From assembly GCA_036362985.1 (NCBI GenBank), contig JAYGXS010000005.1, positions 5,556,141 to 5,620,140 on the forward strand: DNA of 64,000 nucleotides. The letters are read 5' to 3'. Shown piece by piece: positions 1-12,117 of the stretch. The DNA is from Ligula intestinalis (taxonomy: Eukaryota > Platyhelminthes > Cestoda > Diphyllobothriidea > Diphyllobothriidae). Numbering within the stretch: position 1 is the first letter of the stretch; the number at the start of each line of letters is the position of its first letter. The position numbers were made by a program, and so were the translations under genes. Under the pieces are notes generated by a model, which did not search any database, had not been told where the DNA came from, and saw only the letters and a program-made list of their open reading frames with translations.

Positions 1-1139
1 CTCTGAGTCCGCTCGGCATCAGGGTACAGGCTGTCGAAACGGTTCTGGGGTGCCAAGTGGAAGGCGTTGCCAGCAGAGGACTTCAGATTTGCGACATCGA
101 TCCGGTGTGGTCGATAGGGTCTGTGAATAGCTCTCAAACGCAAGCGAAGGGTTGCCCGCTGTAGGACATGGTCCGGTGCATGAACGTTTCCTGTATCAGC
201 ACTGCGGTAGGCTCGAAAATCCAAGACCGAGCTGGCCTAGCGTGCTCCGACAAGGATGTGGTCTACTTGGGCCTGGGTATGCCTGTCATTTGAGTGCCAC
301 GTGACAAGGTGGTGGCGCGGATGATCAAAACGGGTGCTTGATACAACAAGGTGGTTCGAAGATGCGAAGTTGACAAGGTGCTCACCGTTGGCACACTGCG
401 CTCCGACAGCAAATTTGCCTACCAAATGACGGGTTTCATCGTCATACACACCTGGTCGGGTGTTTCAATCACCGGCAATGACGATCAGATCGCTTCTTGT
501 GATGCGGTCAACTGTTCGCTGGAAGTCACCGTATAAGTCATCTTTTACGCTGTCGTCAGCAGCCAGAGTAGGCGCATATACCGAGATGATGGAAACGTTG
601 ACTGGGGCACTTTTCAAACGGACCCAAGCGATCCGCGGGGAGACAGCCTCCCACTCTACCAGACTCGAGCGAACTTCATCGGCCAAAGCTATAGCGACAC
701 CATACAGTCCAGAGTTGTCGGAGACACCACTGTGGTAGAGATTGTACGCAGAGTCAGCTCCTAATACTTATAGCAGTTTGTAGCCAGTGCCAGGTAGGTG
801 GACCTCAAAGAGACACGCCACACCAACACGGTATTCAGAAAGGGATTTGGCTGTTAAAAGCTGGGCGCCGTCATCCCTCAGAGTTTGAACATTCCAGCCT
901 GCAATTCGCAATCCGGCATCAGCTCGCAAATTTAACACCCCACCCGCGATGCCAATTGGATGGGGCGCGTCGGTTCCCGCGGACGCTGTAGGTATTCTTG
1001 TGTTGTGCGTGTCCGCACTTTGCAATCCAGCATCAGCTCCGATATTTAACATCCGTTCCGCGATGCCAAGAGGATGGGGCGCGTCGGGTCCCGCGGACGC
1101 CGTAGCAGAGGTCGTATTTTGCGGATGGTTGTGATTCAT
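1..1139 (-). pseudogene. RTE-like non-LTR retrotransposon, apurinic endonuclease domain (frameshifted, truncated)
   Basis: On the minus strand, in order: AGWNVQTLRDDGAQLLTAKS and YRVGVACLFEVHLPGTGYK (about 770-930), PRIAWVRLK, SIISVYAPTLAADDS (465-686), FAVGAQCANGEHLVNFASSN, then TWHSNDRHTQAQVDHILVG (237-449). These are the successive motifs of the EEP-type endonuclease of RTE-like elements: 'WNV-T', 'E-R/V-x-L-x-G', 'SVYAPT' and the 'Q-x-DHI' catalytic end. Coding continues in another frame to base 1, with a linker rich in LRLRLRA. At least three frame changes separate the blocks, so it is dead. The RT domain would lie left of the window. Confidence 0.8.
901..1128 (-). repeat. Two-copy tandem duplication (unit about 114 bp) in the RTE-like element N-terminus
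   Basis: Two adjacent units share 'GATGCCAA..GGATGGGGCGCG' at 948 and 1062 and 'GCATCAGCTC...TTTAACA' at about 916 and 1031. On the minus strand they encode repeated peptides ASAGPDAPHPLGIA and ASAGTDAPHPIGIA, immediately before the endonuclease start. The duplication stays in frame. Confidence 0.7.
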
Positions 1140-3579
1140 GAGTGTAGAAAGTCAATTCTGTGTTTCGTGGAGAAAAGGGGATTGGCGCTAGGTCCCCGGT
1201 ATTGAGCCTCTACCAGAGCCCCGTTAGCCAAGCAAAAGCAAGTTTTCGGCGCGCACCAGCGTGGAGGTGGGGTTGGATTTTACGCACCATAATCAGGGAC
1301 CGGTGGTACGAGGGGTCAACTCAGGGTAAAGAATAAAGTAGAGCGTATAAGAGTAAAAATCGATAATAATTTTTATTTAAATAACCTAATGTTTGGCGCG
1401 CAAAAACCGAAATCAGAAATACAACAAGCAGGAAAATTTAAGTGTGTACCGAAAACCTGCTTTCTCAGGACCGCTTAGGTTAGTGATACGGTCATCCCTT
1501 CCTTACCACCTCATCAAAAGTAGTTGAACAATGCAGAACACCAGGCCCATTCCCTCATCGATGTGAACCACAGGTGGCAGCGAGTACAACCGTGAGACAC
1601 AAAAAGGTCGATTCGAGGACCGTCTGCTTGGCTGTTGGCATAACCCCTCTGATAGGGAGCGAGCGCTCACGTGTGCGAGCTACGCACAAGCAGAGGGCAT
1701 CTAAGTGTGATAGGAAGGGGAGGAGAGAGAGAGTTGTGACTAGCTCGTGTCGAAGTGCACGTTCCCAAAGGCCCACCGATGCGGTTTTCCACGCCTGGAT
1801 CAGCCAATGACGGTATCCGCCAAACCTGCCTTCTGGATGGCGATGAATAGCATGCTTGCACGCGTACCCGACGCAAGCTATCCGCCTGGCCAAAAACCTC
1901 AAGGCCGACCCGGCCAATGAACGCACTCCCTCTCTGTCTACTGGCCTGAATGCTGTGAAACCAGCACTTTGACTCGGCTGGCTCTCCTGGCCGGTTATAT
2001 GCACTCCAAGTCAAATCTATTTCCCTCTATTATTCGTTCCTCTGTGTACACAATATACCGTTCCTCCCAATATGGCCTCGCCTGATTTCTGCTCTACTAA
2101 TTAACCATGGTGAAGATCTCAGTTGCTTGGGTTTAACTCACTTAACCCTCCGCGATAGGAGTTTGGCGCAGAGGAGCCCAGTTAAATTGACAGACTGCCG
2201 CTAATCGACCGGCTGGCCATAACTGCCAGGAAAGCACGCAACTAATAAAAATATAAATAACCACGTATTCAAGAATATAGGCCTACTACAGCTTACTCAG
2301 TAGTTAGTCAAATTACATAATGTTAAATAAATGGAATCATTACCGGGCATCACAATAATCACGCCCAGTTGCATATAGGAAGAGAAGGGGGAAAGATCCC
2401 GAAGAGTTGTGCATTCTGTACAGAAACTTAGCGGTGGTCTGAAGCACTGACGCGCGACAAGCTCGGGGTCTGCGCGCGCCTAGCATGTTGTAGGCGTGAG
2501 TACGTAAACATCATGAGAGAGGTAGTCACTGACCGCTTCATCAGGTGCTTGGCCAATAGCAGTTTGTGGCGCCTGTAATTTGTGGGCTAGAACTGAACTT
2601 GAGTGCAGTATGGCGCCGAAGATTCAAAGCGCTACAGCCCCACCAGATTGCCAGTTCGGTGAGCTAACTACACACAGTTGCATTTCATGGGACCAGTAGC
2701 TTGTGATTGAATTTTTTTTCTAAAGGAAACCCCCACTGGATTTCATCACATGTCCCGCCACCGGTCCCAGCATCACTTGTGAAATAAGTACCCCGATACT
2801 CATGAAGCATCTTAGACATTGCTGAATATGATTCGAAGTAGTAAGTGCGCATAGTGCGGGCTGTTGCTATGGCAGTAATGTCATTTAAAAGGCCTGAGAA
2901 TCACGCGAGTGTGGCAGGGAGATTGACCACAACCGAGGTAGATAAGCTTGTTCACACCCAATCCGACGGTTCTTTCTACCTCAGACAAAGATTCGGTTTA
3001 AAGGGGTACGCATGAGACTTATTTTATGCCTGCGCCTGTTGGAGGAAATGATCTCGACCTCAGTCTTCTTGACGCATAAATTTTGCGAAAATTTTCCAAT
3101 TCATTACTTGTATACTCACAGGAACAGCGGGCTGTCCACTGCTCCTTTTTTTCGCGGGCATGCATTTTTGTCTGAGAAGAGGCTGTTCGGCCTCTAAATT
3201 GCTTGTTTAACTGCTGTATATGCATTTTCATTTGTATGCTCAGAAAAATGTATGCAATTGAAGACAAGGGTGGGTAAGCTCGATAAGTAAAGCGGTGTAA
3301 TAAGAAGGAAGAACGAAAGCCAATGGGCTGTCCACAAAGAACTTGAAGGATGTTACCCGTACTGGCACGCCGCTATCTTCAAGATTGCATGGTTGCATCA
3401 TGAGGGGAGGAAGTAGGCGGATGTTGGAAAATGCCATTTTCCGTTGTTCCGATGGTGTAGCCTCAATACGACAATGATATTGCTCTTTTTGTTGTTCTTG
3501 GAATCTTCGTCTTTGCCGGCAATACTGCTCGGTTATCCTACCGGTTGTTGCGGCTCTCAGAGTCTCTATCGAGGCCCTA
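1140..3579. other. Intergenic stretch, nothing recognised
   Basis: No domain recognised on either strand. A 149-codon minus-strand open stretch (1555-2004) has unremarkable composition and no motif I know, overlaps other open frames, and is treated as chance or an unknown repeat. The rest is AT-rich with short homopolymers. Confidence 0.5.
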
Positions 3580-3800
3580 GCGCAGGGCGAGACAGCTGAA
3601 TTCCGTTAGCGGTCAGTGAGCGTACACTAACAAGTGTCAATACCCCCGAACTAAACCGGTAAGACAACGAGCTCGCGGCTCAATGGGTAGGACGTTAGAC
3701 TCTGATCAAAAAGGCCACCAGTTTGAGGCTCGGGTGGGACATGATATATGGCTGCGTATGACTAGCTAGAAATGGCTATTCAGTCTCCCCTGTCTTAGCC
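3580..3800 (+). repeat. tRNA-derived SINE-like repeat with shared tail module
   Basis: 3671-3735 has a degenerate box A (GGCTCAATGGGTAGGACG) and box B (GTTTGAGGCTCGGG), followed by 'GCGTATGACTAGCTAGAAATGG', a segment also found after the tRNA-like heads at 36745 and 44320. The preceding 3580-3650 (AATTCCGTTAGCGGTCAGTG) matches a module at 44530-44560 and 49030-49060. Not a tRNA gene: no cloverleaf. Confidence 0.55.
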
Positions 3801-4194
3801 GACAATACTATATGCTCTTGCCTGAATTATCTATGTTCATTGTTTCGCGTGTACATATATTGTCCCCTGTTCGCATAACTATAGCCGATAGTTGCTACGC
3901 TAGTGTCATATGTGTACTTCGTTGAGAGCAATTAAAGAGACCTAGATGACATTTCCGATGTAAAGTCGAGATTATGAATGCAATTATATGCAGGCAGCAT
4001 AAAATATAGTCGTTTAAAAGGTTCTCGCGGACATTTTTTAACAAATGATTCAAGGCAGGAGGAGTGAAGCCACCGAATGATGTCCATGGCTGTCTGAAGA
4101 TAGTCCTGCTGAGAGAGGAGTCATTCATCAAAATATACTAGCTCAGTGCTTTTTGAACACAGCCATGCTTCCACCGGTCACAAGTTCGTTCGTT

Positions 4195-4460
4195 AACAGT
4201 AAAGTTTGTTTTAGTGTATTTTAGGTTTAAGTTTAGCCGGTTTTGTTAAGTTGAGCTTAGTTTAGTTAGTTAAGGACACTGTAGTTATCTAAGTGTATTT
4301 CTCAAAATTTGGCGGAATATAACTAAACTAACCTTCAACTAATAGACGAAATAATAAGTTTAAAACTAAAATAAAGCTAATAAAACTAAAAGTAATCACA
4401 CATAGTCGTCTAACGTTTCGTCTCGTGGTTGCGTTCTTCAAGTCTCATGAACAGATGCCT
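4195..4460 (-). repeat. Possible Penelope-like element terminal region
   Basis: Read on the minus strand, 4400-4440 contains TTGAAGAACGCAACC...GAGACGAAACGTT, resembling the CGAAACGTC-type termini seen elsewhere in the window. The adjacent AT-rich part has imperfect inverted similarity (TTTTAGTGTATTTTAGG against TAAAACTAAAATAAAG). Confidence 0.35.
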
Positions 4461-7400
4461 AATCCTCGCCTCGACCCAGTGGTCAACAACGATCCCCAAC
4501 ATTGTGTAAGAGACGAAAATGCTTCAGATAAATTCTCAGTCCACTGTAGCGCAAATTATTAATTATTGGTCTTACTCTGTATGCCACGTAGTTGGTTTGA
4601 GTTACATGTTGTGTTCCATTTGACAGTGGGCTTATTGCAGTGGCTTAAGTTAAAAGGTAAACTCCTTGTCGTTGTGATCTTCAGGCTCGGTTCCGTGTAG
4701 GGGGAGAAGGAGTGGGACACCAGGCGGGAGCAAGTGGGGAATCAGTAGAAGGAAAGTGACAGTCGGATGAGCATGCGTATATCGCAGGGGATTAAGTAAG
4801 TTAAATCCTAGCAACTGAAATCTTCAGACAATGGTTACTTAGTAGAGAAGAAGTCGTTGGAAACCAGAATAGTAGGAAGAATATATTGTGTACACAGAAG
4901 AACGGAGAACAAGGAGAAAGAAGATTGACTACGGAGAGCACGACCTTCCACTGGGGTGGCGTGATCCAAAGTGATGTCTGGCGGTCGAGGATGGGGAAAA
5001 AGGACATGTTCGAGTGGTGCTTGGGCAGCCGCGAAAACCTAGACGCCCGCGTGTGTCCGAGTGGAAATAGGTCAAGTCTCTGCAGTTCAGCGCGTCTGTA
5101 AGCGCTGACTGACGTATTGGATGGCATTGAGGCAGCTGGCCTTGAAAAATGACGCCGGACAAAGCAACGGAGGGCGTCGGACGGCAGAGAGCACAACACG
5201 TCTACACCCGACAGGGACAGCGTCCGAAGTGCGAGAGCGTGGGAGTCATCACAGCGTCTTCAGCACGGTCTTTGTGTGAGGCATCCACGTGGGCATGACG
5301 AGCCATACCGAAGTTGGATGGACAAACACTGGTGTGTGCGCACATGCTAGCAGCCGCGCGAGGTGCCCGTTCGCGCGGAGTAGAGTGGAGTTACTACTGG
5401 CTTACCCGTTAGAAGTGAACCCCCGGTCGAATAGATTCTAGAGTGGCTACGTTTTTGCCTACCTAATTTCAATGAATGCCTGCTCGCTCGTAGGTGGTAC
5501 TAAATGTGGAAGTGCCGAACATGAGGGGTGTTGGTGGCTTTCAGGTTTACTGTTGTTGCCATATGTCCTTCAGGTTTGCTAGCAAACATGAAGGGTTAAA
5601 CGATATTTGATTGCTTCCTGACTCCATTGTCAAAGGGCGTCCGGAAAGACGGAGTTCAGGATCGAGTGCAATTCGTAGACACTTGTCTAGTTGCAGACAA
5701 CGAAAGTATCTTCCATGCATCGACTAGTAACAAATAACTACTTCTTTTTGGCGGGGGCCTAAAACGTAGTTCTATGGCCAAAAGCCAAACCATTGGGTAA
5801 AACGATAAGCACGGTAAATAGTGTTTTCAAGGGTGCGGAAATTATAAATAAGTTGGAAAATTTAGAGGTTAATATAAGGAGAATAGTACATATGAAGCAA
5901 AGTGTTGAAACACTCTAATTTGGTTACGAAGCAGCATGCAACTTGAAAAACGACCTTGCGCCGTGTAGCAATACATGGCTGGTGCTGGCGGGGTAGCGAC
6001 TGCTGAGGGACCAATTTCCCGAAAATGCAACGAATTGATAATGGTTAGTATTATTAAGAAATTTTTATTTGAATTAATAACTTGATTAATTTATTGAATC
6101 ATGTCATTATTGAAGATCCGACCAACGGTTTTGGAAATGTTAATCGTAACGCTACCCTTAACCCCTAGATGTGAAGCTAACTATTAACCCGAAAGCAAAT
6201 ATCCGACAGCCTAGAACCTCCTAACCACTATCCACCGTTCAACGTTAACTCTAGATCCACAGCCATGACATTAACCACAGCATCCTATGGGACAAATTGT
6301 TTTTTCTCGCGGACGTAATCACACTCCCCGAAAACAACTTAATGGTAAAACGAAATGACCAAGTTGCGCAGTCTTTTAGATTCCAGCCCTTTTTCGTTTT
6401 TGGATGATCGTTTTAACCATGAAACCAGGCAGTGGTAATCCCATGGAATTACCTTTGATTTTTGCGTATGCGCATGTACATTTTGAAGGGTTATAGACAG
6501 TGCCGTGGAGGATCCTAATAAGTTCCAATGTCCTTTTCATATTCACACTCAGCATAAGATTGTAGACATTGCGGATTCATTCGAGTCAAAATAAAGCCCA
6601 CCTTCAAATGAGTTTGGTCCGTTCGGTGTGAATCGGTGCTCAAAGCGATTAAATACAGAACTATTTTAGAAGGCTGGTATTAGATAGTCTGTACAATGCC
6701 AAAGTACGTTTTTGATGGAATTTGAGCAGTTTATTGAATGTATCCGGCTGTACGTCTTGCTTGTACCATTATATTGTTTCGCGCCTAGCTCACCCGCAGG
6801 AATCGAATTAATGAGTGTGATTACATTTACCCATAGCACGGGCTGGTGTATTCTCAATTCTAACCCATACGCCATTGCGTGAAATCTGCAAATGGGCGGG
6901 AATTTGCGTGAAAGTCCCCCAGTAGACAGTCCAGGTGTCGGAAAAGCCAACTAGCTATACTTTATGTGGGTATCCTGCTCATCTATACGATAAGTTGGAG
7001 TGTGTTTAGACAATCCAAAGGCTCCCTGTCATGGCCGCAGTAGTTTGTATGGAATATGTTCGCTCTGTTTTCGCCCCCATATAATTCTTCTCTAATCCAA
7101 TGGAGATTGCTTTAATGGCAATTAAGATATTTTTACCGCTCTTTGATCAAGGCGCTGGCATTTCGAAGGTATTCAAACCACCCAAGCATAACTGCGCACG
7201 CCCCTGTCTGTTGGTGACACGTTTGCTGACAGTAAGTAGTTGAGCTGTGCAACCAGATACATTCAATCGGGAAGTACCTGGATTAAGACTCCACGCGCTA
7301 TATTCAAGTCGCAGAGACCCAGCTCCCTGTACCTGGAAAAAATCTTTGGTCAATTTGACTTGACTTTAGTAGAACGACTCTATCTTTCACCTGCCACTTA

Positions 7401-7560
7401 ATAGAAGCATATTTTGGTGACTGATGTGCATCCCTACTAGAAGGCCCTTATCGGCACTAACTTGTGATTCAGACAAGTATTTCGCAGACTTTATGCATGT
7501 ACCTGCCGCAACTATTAAACCTTTGTCCTATTAATGGATAGTTTACATTTAGTTAAGGAC
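4461..7560. other. Intergenic stretch without recognisable genes
   Basis: Nothing supported by a domain. 4801-5199 is open on the minus strand for 132 codons but low in recognisable motifs. 6140-6290 is rich in CTAACC-like words that recall, on the opposite strand, the GGTTAGGG-like tract of the MITE at 43084 and 44819; it may be a decayed copy. Confidence 0.45.
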
Positions 7561-7753
7561 AGTAAATAAATCAATAATTTTTTTTTGTATTTTGTGCGCC
7601 TGGATGCCACCACCAAAACCAAATTATTACTGAAGAAGAAGAATAATCACAACGCGCATATTAGTGATCTGTGTGAGCGCCCTACCAGCACAATCCCCGG
7701 ATTGGACGGAGGATGGCGCCCGGGGAAATACAGGGGAAACCCGGGGAATCCAG

Positions 7754-8143
7754 GGATGAAGAATTTTTGATGAACGAATTATATTTACAGAACCCATTTT
7801 TCAAGATCTACTTTTAATCAATAAATTATGAAGGAGATTATCCGCTAAAAAACAATATAGGGTCTAAAAATGAGAAAAAGGGGGCGACGGGGGTGAATGT
7901 CCTGGCCCCATCCTGATGCCCCGTCCAATCCGGGAAAAGTTCGCAAGTTTGGACGGGGCTCAGGACGGGGATTTCCACCCGCCCGAAAATGTTGTCGCGG
8001 CGGGACGCCCGCATATTCTCATTTTTAGACCTCAAGTTATTTGTTTTTTTAGAGGAGAATGTGATCAATAATTTATTGATTAAAAAGTAGATTTTGAAAA
8101 ATGGGCTCTGTAGATATAACTTGTTAATCAAAACTTTTCATCC
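7754..8143. repeat. Foldback element: long palindrome with about 125-bp arms and GC-rich centre
   Basis: The arm 7754-7876 (GGATGAAGAATTTTTGATGA ... GGTCTAAAAATGAGAA) recurs inverted at 8016-8143 (TTCTCATTTTTAGACC ... AAAACTTTTCATCC) with scattered mismatches and small indels. The 140-bp spacer is itself largely self-complementary (GCCCCGTCCAA near 7920 against TTTGGACGGGGC near 7950) and much more GC-rich than the arms. The whole unit could form one hairpin close to 390 bp. No coding capacity seen. Confidence 0.8.
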
Positions 8144-9200
8144 CCGCATTACCTTGTCTAGAGCACGGGAAATCCGGGAATTGTGCTGGCAGGGCGGCCA
8201 GGTATGCAGAAAAATGTATAAGTGGTGTTTTAAGCAGTATTTCATATCCACCGGCGATTTGCCCTTTTAAAGCAATAGCTAACTATCTTCAAAGAACAGT
8301 GAACCGAGAATAATTATGTCCGGCTTGTCACCCATCCGAACTAAATAGGAAACAAATTACTTTATGCTGCTTCCAAACCAAAAATATTTGCGTGTAGTTT
8401 TTGAGCAAATTTCTTAGCAATCATAGACTTATATATCAAAATATAGATGCTATCGGAAAACAGTTCGAACTTTGAAATTGTAATAGATTTAATTTTACAT
8501 TTTAAAAGCATAGTATTACTTGGTACAGTCAGCCTTAATATTTTTCTTTGGTAGCAATCTGCGGGTGTACGTGGAGCGTACGTAGAACGGCTAACTAGAT
8601 AACTCAAAAATTTACTGCAAACTGCTAAGTCTTCTGAGTAATTTGATGTCATATATGTGCGTTGCAAGTACGTGGTAGGGCAGGTCAAAAGCTCTGGAAA
8701 GTTCATGAAGTAGGAATTTGTACCGGAAGTTCCAGCGGAATGGCTTTCCTCGTCGGCGTAGGGAGGGCAGCCGGTTTTGATCCTAATTCCGTCGCCTTAT
8801 AGGACACATGTAAAGTAGGTTTGCATTTACACCTCTATTGCTGACAACAAAGGCGGGGTAATCAACCCACTATACGCAGGTGAATGGTAGCTCACTGGGA
8901 GTACAACCTGCAGAGCTCAGAATGATCGGTAAAAGTAACCAGTGATTCCGTCACGGGATAAAGTCACGCTCTTGATGTTGGCGTTATCAGAGGCCTTTCC
9001 ATATTATGTGTGTTACATTTATGACCTGGAGTTCTTCCGGCAGTAAACGTCATCAGATCTCCTTCGGTCAAAATTCCGCCACACCTTCCAACAAACAACA
9101 GTCGTCTGTACTGTTGGCTTTGTCAGTGCGTTTTAGTTATTCCATCGTGAATTCCTATGATGGATTATCAAACATCGATGTCCTGAAACTGTATTGACCT
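8144..9200. other. Intergenic stretch, nothing recognised
   Basis: AT-rich sequence with a 114-codon minus-strand open stretch (8362-8706) lacking any known motif. No RNA gene or repeat recognised. Confidence 0.45.
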
Positions 9201-10420
9201 CCAAGAAGAGATCCCGTAGACGATGAATCCTTGCTGGAGGAGCTGTAAAAGATTTCTAGACGGTCGGATATCATGATCATGAGTGACTTTAAGGCGCCTC
9301 ATATCGACTGAAGCTCGGCCTGCGCACATGGCTCAGACCAGTCCTTCAACAGTTGCCTTCTGAGCGTAAGACCGAAGTTATTTCTTACAAAGCACATCGC
9401 ACTGCCTACAAGGGTGCGCAATGGCCAACAGGCCAATTGTCTGGACCTCATTCTCGCGAAATCCTAGGCCAGAATCGACGTAGTATCATGTCTACCTCCG
9501 CTAAGTCAAAAGTGACCACGTTTTACTGCTATGGGAGTACTATTTATTTTTAATTTCCGAGACCCACAACAATCAGAAGATATATTTAGTGAGACAATTT
9601 CTATCAAATGATGGCTGAAGTCACGCGCACTGATTGGGAATCTCTAATTTTTGGAAGCATAACTGCGGACTGGGAAACGTTCTGGACATAATGCACAGGT
9701 TCATCGAAAACTACTGCCCACTTTCGCGAAAAAGGTTGACCAACAGACCACGATGGCTTACGCAGGCCTTAAATATGGAAGTTAACAAAAAGCAAAAGCT
9801 ATGGAAAAATCGCTTACGGACAGGACTCCTGCATTTCTAATTGCGCACAAAACTCACGGGAATCTGGTCAAGAGTCTTATACTTAGGACAAGACAAGATT
9901 TCGAAGCAGACCTGCTGAAACGTGCCACGGTGAACCCCAAACTGTTTTGAAGTTACCTCACGCAAGTATACAATTTAATATTATTATTAATACAAGAAAC
10001 AAGGATCCGATACGCCTGCTGAGGACCGCCGAGGGTATAGAGCTTATAGAAGACGAAGCGAAAGCTGAAAAGCTTTCGGAAATTTTCCGGTCAGTTTTCT
10101 CAAAGGAAACGGGATACGATTACCCTGCCGACGACTCCGACGTGCATACAATAGTTGAGAATGTTCAGTTTACAAAAACTATTGTTCGAAATGACCGGCT
10201 TCCGATGAAGTACCGGCCAAGATGTTGGTAGAGCTCGCCGGCGAGTTGGAAAACCATACTTAACGCTTTTCCAAACATACATCGAGACCGGATGCCTTCC
10301 AGCCGATTGGAAATCCGCGAGGATTACGCCGCTCTTTAAGGGTGAAGGCCGGGTCTCCGCAAACAATTATCGACCGGTCAGCCTTCATGAAATTTGCTGC
10401 AAAATTATGGAAAAATAATC
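9200..10420 (+). pseudogene. CR1/Jockey-like non-LTR retrotransposon: endonuclease end and start of RT (degenerate)
   Basis: 9279-9308 reads MSDFKAPHID then a stop, matching the 'GDFN-x-P-x-IDW' endonuclease motif. 9634-9840 has the linker before the RT (NRPRWLTQALNMEVNKKQKL). 9975-10110 gives RNKDPIRLLRTAEGIELIED and AEKLSEIFRSVFSKE. After a frameshift, 10293-10405 reads PADWKSARITPLFKGEGR then NNYRPVSLHEICCKIM, the classic RT motif 1/2. Stops and frameshifts throughout: non-functional. Confidence 0.8.
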
Positions 10421-10639
10421 AAGTAACAAAACCATCTGCTTTCATATGTCCAGCACGGTCTTCGCAGAGGTAGTTCCTGCGTAACAAATTTGCTCTACTC
10501 TTTAAAACGTTTGGCTGAGGCAATCAGTCAAAGATCCTCAAGATTTTGTGTTCCTCGGTTTTATATGGCATCGTTTTAATTTAGTTTTTGGACTCTACAA
10601 AGTCTTTTCTACATGGATCGACACCGCTTACAAAGATAA

Positions 10640-10720
10640 CTGGACGGTATTACATAAATAAACAAATTTTATATTTTAGGCCTCGTCCTTGTATTGATAG
10701 GATGCCAAGTTTATCTCCCC
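10640..10720. repeat. Dispersed repeat shared with 15780-15835
   Basis: CATAAATAAACAAATTT followed by an AGGCC(C)TCGTC word occurs here and at 15784-15830 in the same orientation. It may be the end of a shared element; too short to classify. Confidence 0.45.
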
Positions 10721-11299
10721 TATTTCGAAGCGGACTGGTCGTAATTCACTGGGGATAGTTTATCTATTCGCTGTCCGCATAGCCCATCAGAATTAGAATA
10801 GATATTTGGTGTGCAAACTTCGATCAATTGAAATCCGAGCTAAAAAAACATAACTGAGTATCACCTTTTCCGGCAATAGTACGGAAGATAGGAACTGGTT
10901 CAGTGACTTTCACACACTCTCTTCTGAAAAAATGGCCCAAATTCACAGAGGAAAGTGAACGACGGATTCCGGTGGCTGATACTAGCTTTGAAAATAATAA
11001 ATTAATAAAAAGTGGAGGTTGTGCAGTTAAATTCTCGTTGATGGAAATTCCGCGCCACTAAATGCATGCAAGGCCCAAAGGAAATCAGTAAATTTACTTT
11101 TCCTCGGGATAAGATGATATTCTGAGAAAGGCCTGCTGGACCATGCTGTGGCAAACCCAAAATTATTTGACGATCAAGTAAGAATAAGCCCACGAAACAG
11201 AGACTCGAACCTCTATATATTACTGGTGAAGACCTGCCAGTTAGTGGCAATGGAGCATATATAGGGGGTGGAGGTTTTAGTACTCTGCCGGGGGAGCTT

Positions 11300-11335
11300 A
11301 AAAGTTAAAAATGTTTATTTATTTATTTATGTATA
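11300..11335. repeat. ATTT microsatellite
   Basis: TTTATTTATTTATTTATG at about 11310-11328, flanked by AT-rich sequence. A similar tract follows the Penelope-like fragment near 15040. Such tracts are often at element ends. Confidence 0.5.
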
Positions 11336-11480
11336 AGGGCAAAACATTTTACAATGTTTTAGTCCATGAGTACAGGTAAAAGTGAATTTACAGCTTCGGC
11401 GCGTGATTAGAACTGCGGCTAAGGAAGGGAAATTGCAGTCAAATTCAAATCGGCCTCAAAAGTGGTCGGAGGTCTGACTC

Positions 11481-12117
11481 TTGCCGTTAAATGAGGGCAA
11501 GTGCAACAGAATTCGAGTCGGCAAATTTTGTCCTTCAAACGATGTGGTTTACCAACCAAATTGCATATTATTGAAAGAAGTGGACGTCCAGAAGGACTTC
11601 GGAGTCTGGATCACGCACTCGCTCAAAACCTCCCTGCATTGCGCAAAGGTAGCCAAGTCTGCGATATCAGTTCTGCACCTTCTCAAGTGAACTTTTTCTG
11701 CCTTCAATGTAGATCGCTTCACCAAAGTGTTCGGAACCTTTGTTCGGCCGAAACTTGAGTCCGCTATCCAAGCTTGGAGACCCTGGTCGGCGAAAAACAT
11801 TAACATCCTTAAAAAGGTTCAAAGGCTTGCAACCAAACCTATCATTGGGCAGGGCTCACAGTCTTATGAAACAAGACTCTCAAATTGAAATCTCTTTATC
11901 TTGCGATACAGACAGCTTCGAGGGGACTTATACTAACATTCCGCATAGTACGCGTTCAGGAAGCTATATTTTGTCAGGACAATTCTTAGAATTAGCAACA
12001 ACCAAGAACTTGAGAGGTCGTCCTCTCAAATACCGTTTGACTGGGGCCAGACTAGACGCTCGAAATATGTTTCCTTTGGATGGCGTTATTTCGAAATCCC
12101 TACAAGATTTAACGTGA
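11481..12117 (+). pseudogene. CR1-like RT C-terminal (thumb) region, frameshifted
   Basis: In order: LNEGKCNRIRVGK, VYQPNCILLKEVDVQKDFGV, THSLKTSLHCAKVAKSAISV (11481-11690), then in other frames VFGTFVRPKLESAIQAWRPW, NILKKVQRLATK, SYETRLSNLKSLYLRYRQLR, GDLI (about 11690-11920). This is the conserved order of the post-palm region in CR1-like elements ('KC', 'DLGV', 'VRP-LE', 'VQRRATK', 'RL..L', 'RGDLI'). It probably belongs with the 9200-10420 fragment; the palm, with its catalytic aspartates, between them is not recognisable. Confidence 0.75.

Noticed and set aside
1555..2004. 149-codon minus-strand ORF
   Set aside because: No known motif, overlapping open stretches in other frames and no gene context.
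4801..5199. 132-codon minus-strand ORF
   Set aside because: Looks like chance; the same bases are open in two other frames and nothing resembles a known family.
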